A stretch of DNA of 8,803 bases from Bacillota bacterium (GCA_023441845.1 JAEZNF010000564.1:1-8803), one strand, 5' to 3'; shown: positions 1 through 5,348, counted from the stretch's first letter. Program-made: numbers and translations. The notes: generated by a model from the sequence alone, not told the origin.

Positions 1-1
1 T

Positions 2-328
2 ATATCTGTAGTGAAGCAAAAAATTTCCTTTGGGTTTCTGCTTTCATGTGCTGCCTGCATTTCCCTGGCAGGCCAGTTTATTATATTTGTTCTTTCAAAC
101 ATAGGAATAATTGCACCAACTTCAGGAATTCTGCCTCTGATATCATTTGGCGGTACAGGATTTGTAACAAATATGATTCTTGTAGGAATAGTATTGTCCG
201 TATACCGCAGGACAGATATCGTTACCGAGATACATCAGAACTCCTGCAATAATCGGCTTATAAGAATTGAAGACGGTAAACTCATAATTGACTTGTTCGG
301 TTTTAAATTCTCCAAAAACACCGATTAA
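2..328 (+). CDS. FtsW/RodA/SpoVE-family membrane protein, C-terminal part
   Basis: The 5' end of the gene lies outside the window; the frame is open from base 2 to the TAA at 326-328 (108 codons visible). The visible protein has two hydrophobic helices. Between them is a segment reading APTSGILPLISFGG, which matches the conserved proline-rich loop of the SEDS family (FtsW, RodA, SpoVE: PxTGxxLPxxSYGG type). SEDS proteins are polytopic membrane glycosyltransferases that polymerise lipid II into peptidoglycan during division, elongation or sporulation. After the last helix there is a cytoplasmic tail of about 35 residues. The visible part cannot tell which SEDS paralogue this is. A hairpin terminator follows about 40 bases after the stop. 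The family call is strong; the specific role is open. Confidence 0.85.
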   Translation: MSVVKQKISFGFLLSCAACISLAGQFIIFVLSNIGIIAPTSGILPLISFGGTGFVTNMILVGIVLSVYRRTDIVTEIHQNSCNNRLIRIEDGKLIIDLFGFKFSKNTD

Positions 329-365
329 AGATTATTGGTATTATAAAGAATTCCACCTCATAGAG

Positions 366-395
366 AAACCGCTAACCATCACGGCTAGCGGTTTT
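366..395 (+). terminator. Hairpin terminator between the FtsW/RodA-family gene and tRNA-Arg
   Basis: A 9-bp perfect stem (AAACCGCTA at 366-374 with TAGCGGTTT at 386-394) encloses an 11-nt loop, in which CC/GG can extend the stem past one mismatch. On the + strand it ends in TTTT and would stop the FtsW/RodA-family transcript. On the - strand it lies just after the tRNA 3' end and is followed by TCTCT, so it may also end the tRNA transcript. Both U-tracts are short, so efficiency is uncertain. Confidence 0.7.
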
Positions 396-399
396 ACAT

Positions 400-476
400 T
401 GGTGTTCCCGGCGGGAGTCGAACCCACGGCCTTTCGCTTAGGAGGCGAACGCTCTATCCTACTGAGCTACGGAAAC
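400..476 (-). tRNA. tRNA-Arg, anticodon CCT
   Basis: The reverse complement folds as a full cloverleaf of 77 nt. The 7-bp acceptor stem is GTTTCCG with CGGGAAC, including one G-U pair. The D arm reads GCTCAGTAGGATAGAGC. The anticodon stem TTCGC/GCGAA holds the 7-nt loop CTCCTAA, giving anticodon CCT (reads AGG). The T arm contains GTTCGACTC. The discriminator base is A and the CCA end is encoded (positions 400-402). It has its own promoter upstream. Confidence 0.97.
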
Positions 477-483
477 ATATTCT

Positions 484-521
484 TTTAATTCCGTCAAGAC
501 ACAAACTTCAACGGAATTAAA
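484..521. repeat. 11-bp inverted repeat over the tRNA-Arg transcription start
   Basis: TTTAATTCCGT (484-494) and ACGGAATTAAA (511-521) are perfectly complementary arms separated by 16 bases. The outer arm touches the -10 box and spans the predicted start point near 514. The RNA would therefore contain only part of it. That position fits a DNA operator better than an RNA hairpin. No T-tract follows on either strand, so it is not a normal terminator. The binding protein, if any, is unknown. Confidence 0.5.
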
Positions 522-549
522 TTATAGAATAAAACAAGGACTTTGTCAA
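521..549 (-). promoter_or_regulatory. Consensus sigma-A promoter for tRNA-Arg
   Basis: On the - strand there is a perfect TTGACA (549-544), a 17-nt spacer and a perfect TATAAT (526-521). The start point should fall near 514, about 38 nt before the tRNA 5' end. A six-of-six match at both boxes with ideal spacing is typical of strong stable-RNA promoters. Confidence 0.9.
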
Positions 550-603
550 CCCCAAATATTAACTATTTCCCGCCCAATTAATAGAAAACACTCCGACAAT
601 TTT

Positions 604-1323
604 TTACCAGTCAATATCCTCAGGATAATCCAGATTCAGTGCCACGTCCTCTAAATCACAATTATATCTTCTGGCTGCGTTAATAACCTCGTTTCTTATA
701 TCGTTATACTCCGTTCCCTGCTCTGCTATTCTCTTAGCCATAGAAGGTATACTCTTCAAACGTTTTTCTTTGTTCATTTCAAGAAATCTGCAATTTATAA
801 GGTCCAGATACTGTGTTGCATAATTCTCATACCATGTATACCCGCGCACCATTAAATTCATCATACGTTTATACGAAGTATCTGATACGGTATTTTTAAT
901 GCATTCCGCAACTCCCATTTGAAATTTACGCACCACAGTAACATTTTTATCCCACTCCCAGTGTTTGCACTCCTTTTTGTACAATAATATAAAGTCATTC
1001 AGCGCCATTGTTACAAACATTATTTCAGGCCATATGGCATTTGCAACCAGGTATACATTTTTACTGTGAGCAATGGTATTTTGCTTCTTCATTACATTCT
1101 GGTCTATACCGTTATCGACAAACTCCAGTTCGCGGTCCCCCATAAAAGCATGGCGTATATCATAACATACCCCAAGTACTCTGAGGCGCGAACTCTCATA
1201 ATTGGGATATTGATACTCCTCCCCTACTATTTCATACAGCGCATCATATAACTCTTTAAAATCCATGTAATCTCCATGAATTGAAACTCCGGCGTTATTT
1301 GGGGTATTGGTAATATAAATCAT
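604..1323 (-). CDS. Conserved protein of unknown function (239 aa)
   Basis: I do not recognise a function. The 239-residue soluble protein begins MIYITNTPNNAG and has a first motif of HGDYMDFKELYDALYEIVG (about residues 16-34). A central block reads RVLGVCYDIRHAFMGDRE, followed by a hydrophobic helix (WPEIMFVTMALNDFILLY). The C-terminus is rich in charged helices and ends in PEDIDW. From memory it resembles a Firmicutes family of unknown function, possibly DUF6904; this was not checked. There are no signal peptide, clear membrane span or catalytic motifs. The ATG at 1323 is supported by AGAGG six bases upstream (1330-1334). It appears monocistronic, and no hairpin terminator is seen before the tRNA promoter. 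Codon use looks native, so it is very likely a real gene. Confidence 0.75.
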   Translation of the reverse strand: MIYITNTPNNAGVSIHGDYMDFKELYDALYEIVGEEYQYPNYESSRLRVLGVCYDIRHAFMGDRELEFVDNGIDQNVMKKQNTIAHSKNVYLVANAIWPEIMFVTMALNDFILLYKKECKHWEWDKNVTVVRKFQMGVAECIKNTVSDTSYKRMMNLMVRGYTWYENYATQYLDLINCRFLEMNKEKRLKSIPSMAKRIAEQGTEYNDIRNEVINAARRYNCDLEDVALNLDYPEDIDW

Positions 1324-1583
1324 TTAAGACCTCTTTCATTTTAATTTTGACCCGACTTTACTATATTCAGTCACTTATGCCTGTACAGTAAACCCGTAAC
1401 CACTCATTTATCTCACTGATATATTTTATATTATTTTTATAAAAATTCAATAACAATAACATATATTTTCAACTTTATTTTATTAATTGCATAAATCAGC
1501 AGGTCCAGCACAATAAAACCCTTTCAAATTGTTCATGTCAATCATCCGTTTTAGAATAAACTATTTAATATTGGAAGTATTTG
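1324..1583. other. AT-rich intergenic spacer
   Basis: No gene or structured RNA is recognised here. The stretch is very AT-rich, with poly-T/A tracts around 1420-1490. It must hold the promoter of the leftward gene ending at 604, but no convincing box pair stands close to it. A TTGACA on the - strand (1541-1536) followed 17 bases later by TTTTAT (1518-1513) is a weak candidate about 190 bp from the start codon. Confidence 0.4.
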
Positions 1584-1592
1584 TGCTATAAT
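1584..1592 (+). promoter_or_regulatory. Extended -10 promoter driving the riboswitch leader
   Basis: TGCTATAAT (1584-1592) is a perfect extended -10 element (TG-N-TATAAT). The -35 region at 17 bp spacing is TTTAAT (1564-1569), only a partial match, which is normal for extended -10 promoters. The start point should be near 1599, about 30 nt before the riboswitch P1 stem. This shows that the riboswitch is transcribed from its own promoter. Confidence 0.75.
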
Positions 1593-1628
1593 AAAATATA
1601 TATCCGAAAATTTCTTTATTGTGATATG

Positions 1629-1712
1629 CTTTGAAATGGCAAATTCACCCAAAGGTGAAGGCGCAAAGCTGCGGGCCTAAAGTTTTAAACAATGGCAGCC
1701 GGGTTATCGAAG
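1629..1712 (+). promoter_or_regulatory. Cyclic-di-GMP class I (GEMM-I) riboswitch aptamer
   Basis: The segment carries the conserved GEMM-I core in order: TGGCAAA (1637-1643), a hairpin, GCGCAAAGC (1661-1669), GGGCCTAAA (1673-1681), and GGCAGCCGGGTTATCG (1694-1709). P1 forms from CTTTGA (1629-1634) and TCGAAG (1707-1712), with one G-U pair. The first internal hairpin is TTCACC/GGTGAA (1644-1649, 1654-1659) closed by a CAAA loop, where a GNRA loop is more usual. The second helix can form from GCTGC (1668-1672) and GCAGC (1695-1699). The G in TGGCAAA is what c-di-GMP-binding members have, as opposed to the A of the cyclic-AMP-GMP variants; that alignment is from memory. Nothing on the + strand downstream is an obvious target gene. 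Confidence 0.88.
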
Positions 1713-1727
1713 AAGCTTTAGCTATTT

Positions 1728-1760
1728 GCTCTTTCAGGTTAACCCGAAAGGGTCTTTTTT
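1728..1760 (+). terminator. Riboswitch expression platform: intrinsic terminator
   Basis: GCTCTTTC (1728-1735) pairs with GAAAGGGT (1746-1753), an 8-bp stem with two G-U pairs, followed by CTTTTTT. The loop can add a GG/CC pair. The left arm can instead pair with GAAGAAGC (1709-1716), which overlaps the 3' strand of P1 (1707-1712), with one mismatch. This gives a simple switch: ligand binding holds P1 and frees the terminator, and without ligand the antiterminator forms. An OFF switch for c-di-GMP is the predicted behaviour, by inference from pairing only. Confidence 0.8.
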
Positions 1761-1883
1761 ATTAGAGAGCCATTTCCCCAAGGAAAATCCGTCAAAAGGC
1801 GAGTAGGACCAGTCATTCCGCTTTACTTCATTGCTCCGTCCATGCATCGTAGGCCTCGATGGCCCCGAGTCTTTTATTGCCAT
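1734..1883 (-). CDS. Possible 49-aa ORF coupled to the cyclase gene
   Basis: A small ORF of 49 codons starts with an ATG (1883-1881) that overlaps the TGA stop of the cyclase-family gene (TGATG). A GGAG (1892-1889) stands five bases upstream, a normal arrangement for translational coupling. It ends in TGA at 1736-1734, inside the opposite-strand riboswitch terminator. The predicted peptide is basic, starts MAIKDSGPSRPTMHG and contains two Trp and several Phe residues (WSYSPFDGFSLGKW around residues 25-38). I recognise no family, and there is no signal peptide or membrane helix. The GGAG also encodes part of the cyclase C-terminus, so the apparent ribosome site may be chance. Several codons (CGG, GGG, TCG) are uncommon in the neighbouring genes. 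Treat as tentative. Confidence 0.22.
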   Translation of the reverse strand: MAIKDSGPSRPTMHGRSNEVKRNDWSYSPFDGFSLGKWLSNKKDPFGLT

Positions 1884-2518
1884 CAAATCTCCAAAAGCAC
1901 GGCCCTTACAGGTGCCCCATCAACTCCCTCTACCTTAAGCGGAAGACAGGAAAAGAAATACCTTCCTTCACCGACATCCTTAAGGCGCAAACCCTCTATT
2001 ACACCTATTTCATGTGAAAGCAAAAGCATGTGTACCGGATGCTCTCCAAGCCCAAAACCGTCTACCGAGAAATAATCCACCCCTACTGTCTTTACGCCCC
2101 TTTTTATCAGCAGCTCGGCAGCTGTTATGTCAAAATAGACATAGTCCTTATTAAAGGGCTCTTCTTCAGGTATCAGGCTGTTACGGGTCTTAAAAAAGAC
2201 CGCATCCCCACTTTTAATTTCTAAATGCTCAATATCATTAGCGGTTATGACCTTTTCGGACTTAAGTTCAAATATATTTACAAGTCCGATAAATCTCGAC
2301 AAATCAAGGTGTCCTATGTCTTTTCCTTCATCTATAAAGTGCAAAGGAGCGTCAACATGCGTACCGGTATGTACTCCCATGCTCAAGGAAGACAAATTGC
2401 ATATGTCACCTTTTTTGATAAGCATATCCTTTGTGACCTCCATCCCTCCATCCCCTGGCCAGACAGTCATTCCAGGATACATCCTCCTGCTGATATCTAT
2501 GATCCTTTTAATCTCCAT
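1883..2518 (-). CDS. Cyclase-family metal-dependent hydrolase (kynurenine formamidase-like)
   Basis: The 211-aa protein matches the cyclase family (PF04199), which includes bacterial kynurenine formamidase KynB and other amide or lactone hydrolases. The signature HTGTHVDAPLHF is at residues 50-61, giving metal ligands His50, His54 and Asp56. His163 and Glu175 sit 12 residues apart near the C-terminus, as expected for the remaining ligands. The N-terminus (IIDISRRMYPGMTVWPGD) is also typical, and the length is full for the family. No tryptophan-degradation genes are nearby, so the substrate is unknown and the name kynB is not justified. The ATG at 2518 has AAGGAA nine bases upstream. It is transcribed away from the MazG-like gene and runs head-on into the c-di-GMP riboswitch unit, so riboswitch readthrough would be antisense to its 3' end. 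Confidence 0.88.
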   Translation of the reverse strand: MEIKRIIDISRRMYPGMTVWPGDGGMEVTKDMLIKKGDICNLSSLSMGVHTGTHVDAPLHFIDEGKDIGHLDLSRFIGLVNIFELKSEKVITANDIEHLEIKSGDAVFFKTRNSLIPEEEPFNKDYVYFDITAAELLIKRGVKTVGVDYFSVDGFGLGEHPVHMLLLSHEIGVIEGLRLKDVGEGRYFFSCLPLKVEGVDGAPVRAVLLEI

Positions 2519-2611
2519 AATAAACCGTTCCTTTCCATTTAAAACCTGCGCCAGGCAGTATTTTTGACAGCAAAATGATCTTGGGACAACCTCCAGCAGT
2601 TTATAAAATAA

Positions 2612-2639
2612 AATATAACATTTTTATATGAAATTGCAA
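2612..2639 (-). promoter_or_regulatory. Probable promoter of the cyclase-family gene
   Basis: On the - strand TTGCAA (2639-2634) is followed after 16 bp by TATATT (2617-2612): four of six and five of six matches to sigma-A boxes. The start would lie near 2605, giving a leader of about 87 nt. I see no recognised structure in that leader. Confidence 0.45.
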
Positions 2640-2671
2640 TGTGTTATATAGTAATACTACATTTTTTTGTT

Positions 2672-2677
2672 TATAAT
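2672..2677 (+). promoter_or_regulatory. -10 element for the MazG-like gene
   Basis: A perfect TATAAT lies 45 bases before the chosen ATG at 2722, with a T-rich run just upstream. No good -35 box is seen at 16-18 bp. The element is divergent from the cyclase-gene promoter in the same spacer. Confidence 0.4.
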
Positions 2678-2721
2678 TTAGAAATACAAATATGTTTTCC
2701 AAACAGGAGGAATATCCGTTT

Positions 2722-3078
2722 ATGAAAGATTTAAACTTGGCTGACGCCATGGAAGCCCTATTGAAATTCAGAAATGACAGGGATTGGGAACAATTTCATA
2801 CGCCCAAAAATTTATCAATGTCCATCGCAATTGAATCAGCGGAGCTAATGGAGCATTTCCAATGGAAAACCGATGTAGAAATTGATGAATACCTTAAATC
2901 AGGCAAATTTGAAAGTGTAAAAGAAGAGATTGCCGATGTGGCATCTTACTTACTGCTCCTGTCAAACGATCTCGGCATTGACCTGAATAAAGCCATTCTG
3001 GACAAAATTAAAAAGAACGGTCTGAAATACCCGGCCGAAAAATGCAGGGGTAGACACAACAAGTACGACAACCTTTAA
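2722..3078 (+). CDS. MazG-like nucleotide pyrophosphohydrolase
   Basis: The 118-aa protein belongs to the all-alpha NTP pyrophosphatase group (MazG, dCTPase/RS21-C6 type). These hydrolyse (d)NTPs to the monophosphate and pyrophosphate, usually cleaning up non-canonical or excess nucleotides. The two metal-binding motifs are visible: ExxE as Glu38 and Glu41 in ESAELMEHFQW, and ExxD as Glu69 and Asp72 in EEIADV. The N-terminal RNDRDWEQFHTPKNL and C-terminal LKYPAEKCRGRH are typical of the small dCTPP1-like branch. The start was placed at 2722 because AGGAGG (2705-2710) lies 11 bases upstream; an in-frame ATG at 2692 lacks a ribosome site and would contain this one. It stands alone and meets the next gene tail to tail with 8 bp between them. 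The exact nucleotide substrate cannot be told. Confidence 0.88.
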   Translation: MKDLNLADAMEALLKFRNDRDWEQFHTPKNLSMSIAIESAELMEHFQWKTDVEIDEYLKSGKFESVKEEIADVASYLLLLSNDLGIDLNKAILDKIKKNGLKYPAEKCRGRHNKYDNL

Positions 3079-3086
3079 ATCAACCT

Positions 3087-3362
3087 CTACTCAAGCCGTA
3101 TTTCAAACCTGTCAAAATAGACCTTTTCAACAAACTGTTCTTTTGAAAAAAAAGTCCTCCTGAATGCCCCAAACTCCTTTGTATTCTTTTTTATCCAGAG
3201 GGGAACAGGAATTTCCATCTCCCTGCAAAGGCTTACAAAGCACTTTTCAAGCTTATCCCTGTATGATGTACTTTCATCCTCTTCATCAACAAGCGCTTCT
3301 CTTATTAAACTGGTATCTTTCACTATTCTTCCATATAGCCTCAAAGCAAAATCCCTTTCCAT
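3087..3362 (-). CDS. Small hypothetical protein (91 aa)
   Basis: I do not recognise this protein. It has 91 residues and is highly charged, with an N-terminal helix (MERDFALRLYGRIVKD) and an acidic patch DEEDES near residue 27. Two Cys lie in the helix KCFVSLCREM, and the basic-aromatic C-terminal half (FRRTFFSKEQFVEKVYFDRF) may be strand-rich. There are no signal peptide or membrane helices. The frame shows no interruption and the base composition looks native. The ATG at 3362 has no clear Shine-Dalgarno. A TATAAT at 3389-3384 would place the RNA start only about 15 bases upstream, so a very short leader is possible. It converges with the MazG-like gene, and no terminator is visible in the 8-bp gap. 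Confidence 0.55.
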   Translation of the reverse strand: MERDFALRLYGRIVKDTSLIREALVDEEDESTSYRDKLEKCFVSLCREMEIPVPLWIKKNTKEFGAFRRTFFSKEQFVEKVYFDRFEIRLE

Positions 3363-3383
3363 GATAAACAGTATTATTTACAT

Positions 3384-3389
3384 ATTATA
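3384..3389 (-). promoter_or_regulatory. -10 element for the 91-aa gene
   Basis: A perfect TATAAT on the - strand lies 21 bases upstream of the ATG at 3362. No convincing -35 box is seen at 16-18 bp. If used, it gives a leader of about 15 nt, which agrees with the missing ribosome binding site. Confidence 0.35.
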
Positions 3390-3589
3390 ATACAGTATCG
3401 GGAAAAAAATTAAAAGACAGCGATTATAATTCCTATAGTAAAAAAATTATTTTTGTTATATACAAATACAAGGCAAATATAATATAATTAGGGCGAATGG
3501 CTATTTTTAACAATATATGTACTATAGATAAACCTGTGTTCGGACTAAAATAAAATTATAAGTTTTAGCCGGGGGTGTACCATTTAATT

Positions 3590-5173
3590 ATGGCATTTAA
3601 TTTTTTTGCTAGGGGAAAAAGGTCTACTGATAATAACTTAAAAAGCAGACTTGAGAAGATTCGTTCAGGAAATACCGGTTTACGTCAAATATTTATTGAA
3701 GAAAATTCAAATTTTATCAATAAAACTGTTTCTTTGACTCTGGGAAAGTCAATTGTCCCTAGAAACAGCCGGGAGTTTGATATAGGCATTTCTGCTTTTA
3801 ATCATTCAATTGACAGCTTCGATTTAAATTCAAACAATGATTTTTTTTCGTATGCCGAAAAGCTCATAAAAGAGCAGATTTATTACTATTCTTTTCAGAA
3901 CTTAAAGGATTCCAAAAAACAAACTTCTACGTGTTGTAATCTAGAAGTGCATCATCCTTACAGTACGGTTGAAGACCTGGAAGAAATAGCTCTTTTCAAG
4001 GAGAACCTCTGGAAGTGCGGAATAACGCTAAAGGTCCTGTCGCAACTTTCACCGGTGAACCCTAAAATTATTGGCATCTGTTTAGGAACAGCGAGAGAAA
4101 TCGCCCAAAACGATGAACTCTTCAATAAGCTTATCTCTTTAAAAAAGGTGCCTGTTGACAGCTTGAACATAGACTTAAAACTCAGCAAACAGGTTATTAA
4201 AAAAAATAACGATTATATTACCGCCTTGAGCTTTTTGATGAGGAGTAATCTTGAAATAATAAAAAGCTATATAAAAAATAGGGAAATGCATTGGAAATTA
4301 TTCAACGACGTCGGGATAGTATTTGAAACTACCGGCAATGAAACAATTGTTTTCACAGGCAAATGCAGATTTTTAACATCCAAAAATCTTGAACATGCAA
4401 AAGTAGGGTATCAGTTAAAGTCAGATAGATTTAGTAAAGGCGCGTTTTTTTTATATGTCAAACGATATTTGCCCTATGCTGTCGCCATTGCAGTTATTAT
4501 TGCATCTATTTTATCCATAAAAAATATAGACTTTGATAAATTAACCGGAGACAAAGATGTTCAAAGCAAAGAGGTCTTTTCGGCAAGCAGCCCGGTCTCT
4601 CCCAAGGTAAAAAATAGTTCTGTAAAAAATAGCGCCGGTGCCAAACAAAACAATACTCCGGAGAACAAAAAGGTTACGTCTGCAAAAAACACGGCCAAAA
4701 GCGCCGTGCCTGCCCCTACCGATATTAAAAAACCTACTGCGGCCAATAAGCAAAACAATCCGGCTATACCCAAAGCAACACCTTCAGAAAAGGCGCCAGA
4801 CTCACCGACTCCTGTATCAACTACTGCTCCTTCTATTGAACCTATAACCAGCCCCGGGTCCTTTCCTACCGTAAAGGCTACGGGAGCACCTGGCCGCCCA
4901 CGTTTAAGCTCGGATTCGTATGAGGTAAAATTAGGCGATGACTATACCATAACAATGCATATGTATCAGGGCAATAACGGTACTATGTGGAAGCTATATG
5001 AAAACGGTAATCTGATTGCATCACTGCACAGCGAAGACAATTCGCCCAACGATCAAGCGGCATCCAGGCTTATAACACCGAAAAGTGCCGGAAATTATAC
5101 CTATAGGTGCGAACTGTCAAACAGTTATGGCTCGACAAGCAGTTCCACTATTGAAGTTGTTGTTAATGAATAA
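3590..5173 (+). CDS. Membrane-anchored sigma-I/RsgI-like fusion protein with extracellular Ig-like domain
   Basis: This 527-aa protein joins parts normally made by two adjacent genes, sigI and rsgI. Residues 20-108 resemble the sigma-I N-terminal domain (GNTGLRQIFIEEN, then EFDIGISAFNHSID at 62-75 and FFSYAEKLIKEQI at 85-97). Residues 125-230 resemble its C-terminal domain (CGITLKVLSQLSP, then AREIAQNDEL, then LSKQVIKKNNDYITAL). Residues 233-285 resemble the RsgI N-terminal anti-sigma domain (VGIVFETTGNETIVFTGKCRFL). A transmembrane helix follows at 293-311, preceded by Lys291-Arg292, so the N-terminus is inside. Residues 312-435 are a Ser/Thr/Pro/Ala/Lys/Asn-rich linker. Residues 436-526 form an Ig-like domain like those attached to chitinases and other polysaccharide-active enzymes (TMWKLYENGNLI, AGNYTYRCELSNSYG). 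The ATG at 3590 follows GGGGGTG at 12 bases; an in-frame GTG at 3575 overlaps that site. The gene is monocistronic. A carbohydrate-sensing role is inferred from RsgI relatives. Confidence 0.8.
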   Translation: MAFNFFARGKRSTDNNLKSRLEKIRSGNTGLRQIFIEENSNFINKTVSLTLGKSIVPRNSREFDIGISAFNHSIDSFDLNSNNDFFSYAEKLIKEQIYYYSFQNLKDSKKQTSTCCNLEVHHPYSTVEDLEEIALFKENLWKCGITLKVLSQLSPVNPKIIGICLGTAREIAQNDELFNKLISLKKVPVDSLNIDLKLSKQVIKKNNDYITALSFLMRSNLEIIKSYIKNREMHWKLFNDVGIVFETTGNETIVFTGKCRFLTSKNLEHAKVGYQLKSDRFSKGAFFLYVKRYLPYAVAIAVIIASILSIKNIDFDKLTGDKDVQSKEVFSASSPVSPKVKNSSVKNSAGAKQNNTPENKKVTSAKNTAKSAVPAPTDIKKPTAANKQNNPAIPKATPSEKAPDSPTPVSTTAPSIEPITSPGSFPTVKATGAPGRPRLSSDSYEVKLGDDYTITMHMYQGNNGTMWKLYENGNLIASLHSEDNSPNDQAASRLITPKSAGNYTYRCELSNSYGSTSSSTIEVVVNE

Positions 5174-5200
5174 TATTCATAAGGATCATTGGAATAAATT

Positions 5201-5246
5201 AAACGGCTAAAGCTGTAAAATCCTTACACGCCTATAGCCGTTTTTT
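5201..5246 (+). terminator. Strong intrinsic terminator after the sigma-I/RsgI-like fusion
   Basis: AAACGGCTA (5201-5209) pairs with TAGCCGTTT (5235-5243), a perfect 9-bp stem with an inner TGTAA/TTACA stem (5214-5218, 5224-5228), followed by a T-run to 5246. It lies 28 bases after the stop. Read from the other strand the tail is TTTAATTTATT, so it may also end the leuA transcript coming from the right. Confidence 0.85.
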
Positions 5247-5250
5247 GTAA

Positions 5251-5288
5251 GTGCCCCGTAACAGAATTCGTTTCTAGAAGTCGGGCAC
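5251..5288. repeat. Inverted repeat, GTGCCC/GGGCAC
   Basis: GTGCCC (5251-5256) and GGGCAC (5283-5288) enclose an inner AGAA/TTCT hairpin (5263-5266, 5272-5275). No T-tract follows on either strand. It lies in the convergent spacer downstream of leuA and may shape the 3' end of that RNA. Function unknown. Confidence 0.35.
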
Positions 5289-5300
5289 AAACAGAGGAAG

Positions 5301-5348
5301 TGCTTTTTAACATTAAGAAGGACTGATAAATCATTAATTTAAAAAGCA
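5301..5348. repeat. 10-bp AT-rich inverted repeat downstream of leuA
   Basis: TGCTTTTTAA (5301-5310) and TTAAAAAGCA (5339-5348) are perfectly complementary. On the leuA-sense strand further TTAA pairing just inside extends the stem to about 14 bp with bulges. It starts 43 bases after the leuA stop and could form a 3' stem-loop in the leuA mRNA. It lacks the GC-rich stem plus T-tail of a classic terminator. Confidence 0.4.

Noticed and set aside
1842..2075. Rightward reading frame after the riboswitch, a possible target gene
   Set aside because: It has no ribosome site, is mostly the complement of the cyclase-family gene, and its product is low-complexity Ser/Pro-rich.
2692..2721. Longer MazG-like protein starting at ATG 2692
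   Set aside because: No ribosome site, and the AGGAGG at 2705-2710 serves the ATG at 2722.
3485..3500. Sigma-I-type promoter before the fusion gene (a CGAA at 3494-3497)
   Set aside because: There is no C-rich -35 element at the right distance. The spacer instead has overlapping TATAAT boxes at 3478-3488 with only a weak -35 (TTGTTA at 19 bp).
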